Of a stretch of 30,158 nt of DNA, positions 24,772 to 30,158 are shown one piece after another. The notes under the pieces are model-generated. The model did not search any database, was not told the origin of the DNA, and saw only the letters and a list, made by a program, of their open reading frames with translations. Numbering within the stretch: the stretch's first letter is position 1; each line of letters opens with the position of its first letter. This DNA is from Alphaproteobacteria bacterium (GTDB lineage Bacteria; Pseudomonadota; Alphaproteobacteria; UBA9219): assembly GCA_028716765.1 (NCBI GenBank), contig JAQUPC010000007.1:1-30158 (forward strand), in the 5' to 3' direction. The translations under genes and the position numbers were made by a program.

Positions 24772-25908
24772 TCAATCCCTTGCTTCATCAGGAAAACCGC
24801 CCAATTTTTGCCGCAAAGCGTCGAGTCCGGACGCGGCCTGCCGCACATCGCCGTTCCGGACGACGTGTTCGCGCGCTTTTTGTTGCCATGCGCGGCACAG
24901 GGCGGGATCGTCCAGCAAGGGGCGAAGCATGGCCGCCACCGCGCCCGGCGTTTCTTCGGGAAGGTAAAGGGCGGCCTCGCCCATGCCTTCGGGGATGCCG
25001 CCGCGCCTCGTGGTGATGACGGCACACCCGCAGGCCGCGGCTTCCATCGCCGCAAGCTGAATCGGCTCGTCCCAAAGCGAGGGCAAAACGGCGATAGAGG
25101 CCTGCCGGAGGCGGGATAGGACGTCCTCGTGCGGGAGATAGCCCGTCACTTCGCCCTGACGGCCAAGGTTTGCGACGCGGCGGAAAAGGTCTTTTTCGTA
25201 AGCTTCGGCCTTGCCCTGACCGAAGTAACGGCCGCCGATCAAAACGATTTTCCAGTCCGGATAAGCGGGCAGCAATTTTTCCGCCGCTTCGACAAGAAGG
25301 TGCGGGCCCTTGTCCGCGATCGTGCGCCCGATGAAGATAATCTCTTTGCGTTTTTCGCCTTCAGGCGGCGGGCAGAGGGCTTCGGTGTCGACGGCGTTGC
25401 GCAGGGCATGGGTTTTTGCCGCCGCATCATTCCCGAGGCCTTCCAGAAAACAGCGCCGGACGTAATCGCTGACGCAAACAACCGCCTGAACTTGCCCGGC
25501 GATCCGTTCCCGTTCTTCGGCGGATTTCGTGCCTTCCATCGTGCGCGGGTCGTTGTGCAGGTAAAGGACAAGCGCCGTGTGCGGAAGTTTTTTCCGCAAA
25601 AACGGCACGTATTTCGGACGGTTGTGAATTTCAACGACGATTGCGTCTTTCTTCAGAATCCGGACGGCTTCGACAAGATAACGGCGGGTCGCGCTGCCAT
25701 GCCAAAACGGGGCAAGGCGGATGGGGAAAAAAGAGGCGCCGTCAAGCGGTTGCCCGACGGGCGCGCCAAGCACTTTTAAAAGGACGCGGAAACGGCTGAA
25801 ACGCGCAAGGCTGTCGGCAACGGTGCTGACAGCCCCCGCGCCGCTTTCGGCGTAACGTTCGCGGCGGGGAAGGAGAATGGCGATGCGCGGCGGGCGTTTC
25901 TTGTCCAT
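24772..25908 (-). CDS. Glycosyltransferase, GT-B fold (family 4 type)
   Basis: The 378-residue protein has the two-domain layout of GT4 enzymes. The N-terminal part opens with IAILLPRRERYAESGAGAVS and has VVEIHNRPKYV near 91; the C-terminal donor-binding part has IIFIGRTIADKGPHLLVEA (190-208). The E-x7-E motif is Glu281 (WDEPIQLAAMEA) to Glu289, followed by GCAVITTRRGG. It probably adds a sugar to a cell-surface glycan such as LPS or capsule, acceptor unknown. There is no signal peptide, so it is cytoplasmic or membrane-associated. The ATG at 25908 lies 56 bases after the tig stop; insertion next to tig is not part of the conserved order. Confidence 0.87.
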   Translation of the reverse strand: MDKKRPPRIAILLPRRERYAESGAGAVSTVADSLARFSRFRVLLKVLGAPVGQPLDGASFFPIRLAPFWHGSATRRYLVEAVRILKKDAIVVEIHNRPKYVPFLRKKLPHTALVLYLHNDPRTMEGTKSAEERERIAGQVQAVVCVSDYVRRCFLEGLGNDAAAKTHALRNAVDTEALCPPPEGEKRKEIIFIGRTIADKGPHLLVEAAEKLLPAYPDWKIVLIGGRYFGQGKAEAYEKDLFRRVANLGRQGEVTGYLPHEDVLSRLRQASIAVLPSLWDEPIQLAAMEAAACGCAVITTRRGGIPEGMGEAALYLPEETPGAVAAMLRPLLDDPALCRAWQQKAREHVVRNGDVRQAASGLDALRQKLGGFPDEARD

Positions 25909-25964
25909 GCGTTTCGGGGCCGGTTTGAATTTGTCGCGAAGGCGCCGTTCCGCCGCCGCCGGGG

Positions 25965-27296
25965 TTACTCCTGTTCTTCCGCGCGTTTCAACAACGCGCT
26001 GGCCGATAATTTTTTGTCGCTGATTTTTGCCTGGGCCAGAATGTAGTCCACCGCCTTTTCCTCAAGGATGGGTGCGCGCAAGCGGTCCATGGCGCCCTCG
26101 GTCTTGAGGTAATAGTCGACGACCGCTTTTTCCTGTCCCGGGAAACGGCGCGCCTCGGCCAGCATGGCGTTGCGCAAATCGGCTTGCGTCACTTCGATCT
26201 TGCCTTTCTTCGCCACGTCGGCGAGCAAAAGGCCAAGGCGTATGCGGCGTTCGGCGATTTCGCGGTACTCGGCGCGCAGATCGTCGTCGGACTTTTTCGC
26301 GTCGTCCGCGGACAGATTGCCCTGCGCCTTTTCCTTCTGGACCTGCTGCCAGATGGCGTTGAACTCGGCGTCAAGCAAGCCGCCCGGAATCGCGAACTTT
26401 TGGTCCTTGGCAAGACGGTCCATCAGTTCCCGCTTGAGGATCGCGCGGCTGATGCCGGCATGGCGCGCGCCGATGTCGTCGGCGACGCGCTTGCGCAAAT
26501 CGGCCAGCGATGAAAACCCGACCTCTTTCGCCAGAACGTCGTCGATGACGGCGGACTTGTGCGCCAGCAATTCCTTGACGGCGACGTCGAAGACGGCGGT
26601 TTTACCGGCCAGATGAGGGGCGTGATAGTCCTCCGGGAATTCAACCGAGATCTTTTTCCTGTCGCCGGGTTTCGTGCCCGTAAGCTGTTCCTCGAATGTG
26701 CCGACGAACGAGCGCGATCCCAGTTCGAGCCGGTGATCCTCGCTCTTCATGCCGGGGAAGGGGGTTCCGTCGACGGTGCCGTCGAAAGCGATAACCAAAA
26801 CGTCGCCCGTTTGCGCGGCGCGCGGCTCGGTGACGGCCTCAGGTGCGCGCACGGACCGCGCCAGGCGGGCGATGGTTTCGTCCACATCCGTCTCGTCCAC
26901 ATCGGCCACAAGGCGTTCGAAGCTCAGCTTGCCAAAGTCAACCGGCGTAATCTCGGGCAGAACCTCGACGGTCAGCTTGAACTCGAGGTCTTTTCCCTCT
27001 TCGGCGCTGATCATCTCGATTTGCGGCTGCATCGCCGGGCGCAGATTGCGTTCGTCGAGGGCTTTCGCGGCGCTTTCCGACACCGTTTTGTCCAATATTT
27101 CCTCGCGCGCGGCGGCGCCGAAACGCTGCCGGAGTATCGCCAGCGGCGCCTTGCCGGGCCGGAAGCCCTGAATTTTGGCGGTCTTGCCGATTTCTTCCAG
27201 ACGGCGGGTCAGAGCTTGCCCGACTTCGTCCGCCGGAACCTTGATGGAAAATTCGTGTTTCAGTTCCTTGTGACTGACTTCTTTAACCTGAATCAT
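25965..27296 (-). CDS. tig: Trigger factor (ribosome-associated chaperone, PPIase)
   Basis: Trigger factor binds the ribosome exit tunnel and helps new proteins fold. The 443-residue protein has the ribosome-binding signature GFRPGKAP (44-51) in the N-terminal domain. A central FKBP-type prolyl isomerase domain starts near AQTGDVLVIAFDGTVDG, and a long alpha-helical C-terminal chaperone domain rich in Lys, Glu and Ala completes it. Length is as expected. The ATG at 27296 follows AAAGGA about eleven bases upstream, with an A-rich tract before it. It comes after tRNA-Leu and two repeats. Confidence 0.97.
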   Translation of the reverse strand: MIQVKEVSHKELKHEFSIKVPADEVGQALTRRLEEIGKTAKIQGFRPGKAPLAILRQRFGAAAREEILDKTVSESAAKALDERNLRPAMQPQIEMISAEEGKDLEFKLTVEVLPEITPVDFGKLSFERLVADVDETDVDETIARLARSVRAPEAVTEPRAAQTGDVLVIAFDGTVDGTPFPGMKSEDHRLELGSRSFVGTFEEQLTGTKPGDRKKISVEFPEDYHAPHLAGKTAVFDVAVKELLAHKSAVIDDVLAKEVGFSSLADLRKRVADDIGARHAGISRAILKRELMDRLAKDQKFAIPGGLLDAEFNAIWQQVQKEKAQGNLSADDAKKSDDDLRAEYREIAERRIRLGLLLADVAKKGKIEVTQADLRNAMLAEARRFPGQEKAVVDYYLKTEGAMDRLRAPILEEKAVDYILAQAKISDKKLSASALLKRAEEQE

Positions 27297-27345
27297 GACG
27301 TATATTGTCCTTTGTTTTTTTTGTTAGTCATTCGTTTCCCGAACC

Positions 27346-27380
27346 GGCTTGCCGAACCGAAGCGAGCGTGGCGGCAAGCC
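27346..27380. repeat. Palindromic repeat, class II, upstream of tig
   Basis: Eight-base arms GGCTTGCC (27346-27353) and GGCAAGCC (27373-27380) flank a 19-base centre gaaccgaagcgagcgtggc. That centre resembles the GAACGTAGCGAGCC centre of the class II element beside tRNA-Asp. It lies in the tig leader. Confidence 0.6.
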
Positions 27381-27391
27381 CGCCTTCGCCT

Positions 27392-27417
27392 TCCCCCTAC
27401 GCTAAAGCTTCGGGGGA
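27392..27417. repeat. Palindromic repeat copy 5, class I
   Basis: Arms TCCCCC (27392-27397) and GGGGGA (27412-27417) enclose tacgctaaagcttc, identical to the centre of copy 3. It is followed after ten bases (catggcctgc) by copy 6, in opposite orientation. Confidence 0.85.
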
Positions 27418-27426
27418 CATGGCCTG

Positions 27427-27457
27427 CCGCCCGAAGCGGCGCAGCCGCGAAGGCTGG
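27427..27457. repeat. Palindromic repeat copy 6, variant, overlapping the tRNA-Leu 3' end
   Basis: Arms CCGCCC (27427-27432) and GGCTGG (27452-27457) pair with one mismatch and one G-T pair. The 19-base centre gaagcggcgcagccgcgaa has its own GCGGC/GCCGC stem, flanked by gaa on both sides. The last three bases of the outer arm are the CCA end of tRNA-Leu. Confidence 0.65.
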
Positions 27458-27541
27458 TGCGGGTGAAGGGACTTGAACCCCTATGACCGTTAAGTCACTG
27501 GGACCTAAACCCAGCGCGTCTACCAGTTCCGCCACACCCGC
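27455..27541 (-). tRNA. tRNA-Leu (anticodon TAG)
   Basis: This 87-base class II tRNA has acceptor GCGGGTG/CACCCGC and a D-arm with GGCGGAACTGGTAGACGC. The anticodon stem CTGGG/CCCAG has loop TTTAGGT, and a long variable arm (TGACTTAACGGTCA) is present. The T-loop is GGTTCAAGTCC. Anticodon TAG reads Leu codons. Discriminator A and the CCA end are encoded. Confidence 0.97.
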
Positions 27542-27578
27542 TTGTTCCCCGCCATTTGTGCCAAAGACGGGTGACAGG

Positions 27579-27607
27579 GTTCTAAAGCCAAACGGCGCAA
27601 AGCGCAA
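27579..27607 (-). promoter_or_regulatory. Candidate tRNA-Leu promoter
   Basis: On the minus strand TTGCGC (27602-27607) is 17 bases from TAGAAC (27579-27584). The predicted start near 27572 leaves a leader of about 30 bases before the tRNA. Both boxes are partial matches. Confidence 0.3.
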
Positions 27608-27626
27608 ACCGGAACGTTCTCAATTT

Positions 27627-27878
27627 TTACTGGCTTTTGAACCTTTCCCGGTAGCGGTTCTGGAAAACCTCAAGCGCCAGCGTGCGTGTTTCATAGGTCG
27701 GGGCGTGTTTGCCGCGGATGACCTGAAGCTCGAACTTGACATGGGGGATGCCCATTTTGTCCGGCGCGACGTCAAACACATACGCGATTTCCACCGTGGC
27801 GCCGGAGCCGTAGCGCCGATAGGCTGCCCCGACCTCGACGCTGTCGCCATGAAACTGGGTCAACGAGTTAAAAATCAT
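27627..27878 (-). CDS. Small protein of unknown function (83 aa)
   Basis: I do not recognise this protein. The 83-residue reading from ATG 27878 begins MIFNSLTQFHGDSVEVGAAY and has alternating hydrophobic and charged residues suggestive of beta-strands (ATVEIAYVFDV, HVKFELQVI), then a helical basic C-terminus. There are no cysteines, signal peptide or membrane helix. AGGAAG lies about eleven bases upstream. The frame stays open to a TTG at 27959 (110 aa), which would follow the NAD(P)H-hydrate enzyme stop by one base. The basic arginine-rich extension looks less protein-like, so I prefer the ATG. It sits between that enzyme gene and tRNA-Leu. Confidence 0.6.
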   Translation of the reverse strand: MIFNSLTQFHGDSVEVGAAYRRYGSGATVEIAYVFDVAPDKMGIPHVKFELQVIRGKHAPTYETRTLALEVFQNRYRERFKSQ

Positions 27879-27903
27879 GCCGTAGAACTTCCTGCCTCCC
27901 GGG

Positions 27904-27923
27904 TCATTTCTTTTACGAAATGA
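27904..27923. repeat. Hairpin behind the NAD(P)H-hydrate enzyme gene
   Basis: TCATTTC (27904-27910) and GAAATGA (27917-27923) form seven-base arms with a six-base loop, 38 bases after the enzyme's stop and 25 before the preferred start of the 83-aa gene. No T-tract follows. Confidence 0.4.
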
Positions 27924-27960
27924 TGCCGCCCGGAAAACGGGTCTATCATGATGGATCAAA

Positions 27961-29490
27961 TCACGGCTGACAAGTCTTTAAGCGCCTTTGGCTTTCGCGC
28001 AGGAGCGCCGCCGGTATGCCTGCCACGATATCCTCGGCGATAAGCCCCGGGCCGAAATCGCTTGCAATCCGGCCATGAAGGCCCGCCGCCGCGGCTGCCG
28101 CCGCAAAGGGCGGCATGCCGGGGCCCAGCAAGCCAAGGATCATGCCTGCCAGCACGTCGCCGGATCCGGCCGTTGCCAGCCACGGCGGGGCGCTATGGTT
28201 AACGAGGGCATAGCCGTCCGGGCTGGCGATAACCGTATCGGAGCCCTTGAGCAGCACGATGCATCCGGCGAGGGCGGCCGCTTTTTGTGTCCGGGCAAGC
28301 TTGCCGCCGTCTGCCTCCGTCATCGGGCCGAACAAGCGCGCGAACTCGCCTTCATGCGGCGTCAACACGCAGGCGGGGTGAAGCGCCTTAAAAAGCCTAT
28401 CCGCCGCCCTTGAAAAGACGTTGAGAGCGTCGGCGTCCAGAACGCACGGTTTCCGGGCCGCAAGCGCTTCAAGGACGAACGGTCTTTTTGCCTCGTCCAG
28501 CCCGGCGCCGGGGCCGATAAGCACGATGTTCTTTTTCGGATCGTTCAGCAGGGCGCGCCATGCGTCCAACGTTTCGGCTTCTTGCACGATCACGCTTTCG
28601 AGAGCGGCGGCGTAAATCGGCATGGCGCTTTCCGGCGCCGCCAGCGTCACAAGCCCGGCCCCCATGCGTTGCGCCGCGCGCGCCGCCAGCCTTGCCGCGC
28701 CCGTCATGACGGGGCCGCCGTAAACGAGCGCATGCCCGCGGTTGTATTTGTGGCCGCCGGCTTGCGGCAAAGGCAACAAATCCTGCCAAAGTTCGAAACC
28801 GTTTTCGGCCACGGCGGGATTAATTTCCTCCAAAACGCTTTCATCCATGCCCGTGCCAGCCACGACGGTTTCGCCGCACAACGCCGCGCCGGGCAACAAA
28901 ACGTGACCAAGCTTTTTGCGGAAGAACGTCACGGTCGTTTGCGCCTGAACCGCAGCGCCCAAAACCTGGCCCGTGTCGCCGTCGATGCCGCTTGGAAAAT
29001 CCGCCGCGACGACCGGAATCTTCCGCGCGTTCAGATTCGCGACAAGGCCCGTCGTTTCGCCTTCGAGGGGGCGCTGCAAGCCCGTGCCGAACATGGCGTC
29101 GATCACGATATCGGCCTCGTCGAAAAGGGCCGGGGTCAGCGCCTGCGTTGCGCCTTGCCACGCGGCCCGGGCTTTTGCCGCAGCCGGAGGCTGTTTGTTC
29201 GAAGGCATGGCTCCGACGGCAACGGTCCAACCGGCCCGGCGCAGCGCTTCCGCCGCGACATATCCGTCGCCGCCGTTGTTGCCCGGTCCGCACAGGACGG
29301 CGACGCGGCACGGCGGATAACGGTCCATCACGGCTTGCGCCACGGCGCGCCCCGCGTTTTGCATAAGGCCGTAAAAATCCAATGGGCCGCGCGCGCAGCT
29401 GATGTCTTCGGCCCTGCGCATCTCGTCGCAGGTCAAAAGCGCGTGACGGTTCCAGACCAGAGGATCGAAGGGAGGCTGTGACCCGGCCAT
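27961..29490 (-). CDS. nnr: Bifunctional NAD(P)H-hydrate epimerase / ADP-dependent NAD(P)H-hydrate dehydratase
   Basis: This repair enzyme converts damaged hydrated NADH and NADPH back to the usable cofactors. The 509-residue reading has the N-terminal epimerase (YjeF_N) domain with CGPGNNGGDGYVAA (67-80), DAMFGTGLQRPLEG and DFPSGIDGDTG (164-174). The C-terminal kinase-fold dehydratase has GHKYNRGHALVYGG (246-259), LDADALNVF, LTPHEGEF and the catalytic-loop motif TAGSGDVLAGM (440-450). Length matches the fused bacterial form. I chose ATG 29490, four bases after the upstream stop; an ATG at 29553 would overlap the upstream gene and adds a Cys/Trp-rich stretch unlike the family. Confidence 0.95.
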   Translation of the reverse strand: MAGSQPPFDPLVWNRHALLTCDEMRRAEDISCARGPLDFYGLMQNAGRAVAQAVMDRYPPCRVAVLCGPGNNGGDGYVAAEALRRAGWTVAVGAMPSNKQPPAAAKARAAWQGATQALTPALFDEADIVIDAMFGTGLQRPLEGETTGLVANLNARKIPVVAADFPSGIDGDTGQVLGAAVQAQTTVTFFRKKLGHVLLPGAALCGETVVAGTGMDESVLEEINPAVAENGFELWQDLLPLPQAGGHKYNRGHALVYGGPVMTGAARLAARAAQRMGAGLVTLAAPESAMPIYAAALESVIVQEAETLDAWRALLNDPKKNIVLIGPGAGLDEAKRPFVLEALAARKPCVLDADALNVFSRAADRLFKALHPACVLTPHEGEFARLFGPMTEADGGKLARTQKAAALAGCIVLLKGSDTVIASPDGYALVNHSAPPWLATAGSGDVLAGMILGLLGPGMPPFAAAAAAAGLHGRIASDFGPGLIAEDIVAGIPAALLRESQRRLKTCQP

Positions 29491-29494
29491 GTCT

Positions 29495-30158
29495 TCAACA
29501 CTTGCGGCGGTTGGCGGCGAAAAACAAAGCTTCATTGACCAGAAGCAACACATTCTGCACCAGAACCATCAACAAGCGAAAGCCCAAAGCGAACAAACCG
29601 GCGTCGAGCGCGTTCGATCCGGCGTAAGCGAGAACGCCGACCCACCCCCACTCGGCCAGCCCCAGATTGCCCGGCGTAACGGGGATCAGAAAAAGAAGCG
29701 CGACGACAGGGGCGGCGGCGGCGATATGGAGAGGATCAAGGGCCAGCCCGAGCGCCTTCGCGCCGATAACGTAACTGGTTACCGTCACGAGCACGCGCAA
29801 CGCCGACCAAAGCAAAAGGGAAGGAAGAAACGGCTCCGTCCCGCGCGGCAGGCGCGCGCGGAAAAGCCAAAAACCTCCGCCAACCGCGAGCATGCCCGCG
29901 ATGGCAGTAGGCAGCCAAACCGTTCCTCCGGCATGGGCGTAAAGCACGAGGACCGCCGCGGGCAACAGTCCGGCCAGAAGGGCGAACTCCATAAATTGAT
30001 CGTAAAAAGCGCTGCCCGCGCCGCCGCGCCAGCCCACGCCCGGCATGTGGCGGGCGGCCCAGCTGCGCCCCACGAGGACGGCCACGGGCGGCGGCAGGAA
30101 GAGGCCAAACCAGCTTTGCCACGCGCAATGCCGCAGAAAGAATTTTGGCGCCGGCTCG
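29495..30158 (-). CDS. Membrane protein, lysylphosphatidylglycerol-synthase transmembrane (UPF0104) type, 5' end missing
   Basis: The frame is open to the high-coordinate edge, so only the last 220 residues or so are visible. At least five hydrophobic helices are present, with the loop LIPVTPGNLGLAEWGWVGVL resembling the PGGLGxxE loop of the UPF0104/AglD-like family, which includes flippase-type domains of LPG synthases and hopanoid or glycan-related proteins. The GTG at 30085 is not taken as the start, because coding-like sequence (WFGLFLPPPVAVLVGRS) continues upstream. The stop lies four bases before the NAD(P)H-hydrate enzyme start. Substrate unknown. Confidence 0.65.
   Translation of the reverse strand, partial: EPAPKFFLRHCAWQSWFGLFLPPPVAVLVGRSWAARHMPGVGWRGGAGSAFYDQFMEFALLAGLLPAAVLVLYAHAGGTVWLPTAIAGMLAVGGGFWLFRARLPRGTEPFLPSLLLWSALRVLVTVTSYVIGAKALGLALDPLHIAAAAPVVALLFLIPVTPGNLGLAEWGWVGVLAYAGSNALDAGLFALGFRLLMVLVQNVLLLVNEALFFAANRRKC

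Overview
The window is a stretch of chromosome that reads as alphaproteobacterial. On the minus strand it carries, in transcription order, tRNA-Leu, tig, clpP, clpX, lon, hupB, tRNA-Val, tRNA-Asp, nuoA and onward to nuoM. This order is well known from Alphaproteobacteria, including the nuoA-N order with separate nuoC and nuoD. Coding sequence is GC-rich, most genes use clear Shine-Dalgarno sites, and all three tRNA genes encode their CCA ends. I cannot name genus or family.

Layout from high to low coordinates, mostly on the minus strand. The 30158-27627 end has a partial membrane protein of the lysylphosphatidylglycerol-synthase transmembrane (UPF0104) type, a fused NAD(P)H-hydrate epimerase/dehydratase and a small unknown protein. 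tRNA-Leu(TAG), a cluster of palindromic repeats and trigger factor follow. Between tig and clpP sit a GT-B glycosyltransferase, an ACT-domain protein and a UPF0210 (PFL) protein. After clpP and clpX comes a GNAT acetyltransferase. Facing it on the plus strand are three genes for secreted cysteine-containing proteins; two are tandem paralogues with phage tail-collar-like C-termini. Then come lon (with a sigma-32-like promoter), hupB with a strong terminator, tRNA-Val(TAC), a GIY-YIG protein gene bracketed by repeats, two plus-strand genes (a periplasmic solute-binding protein and a Spy/ZraP-like periplasmic protein), tRNA-Asp(GTC), and the nuo operon down to the first 31 codons of nuoM.

The nuo genes encode the proton-pumping NADH:quinone oxidoreductase and are tightly packed, often with ATGA start/stop overlaps. 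Two genes foreign to the usual operon are built into it: a 198-aa protein of unknown function between nuoD and nuoE, and a membrane-anchored solute-binding protein between nuoL and nuoM. The latter is a paralogue of the solute-binding protein just upstream of the operon. The tig-clpP-clpX-lon-hupB block is a protein-folding and quality-control set with accessory genes inserted at its joints.

The most unusual signals are: (1) a family of short palindromes with a nearly constant centre and variable but self-complementary arms, placed directly at the 3' ends of all three tRNA genes and around the GIY-YIG gene, where one copy seems to supply the ribosome binding site; (2) the secreted three-gene cassette sharing a C-x6-C-x4-C ... 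C-x8-WK module; (3) the two extra genes inside the nuo operon. All functional statements come from reading the sequence and remembered family features; no database search was run.
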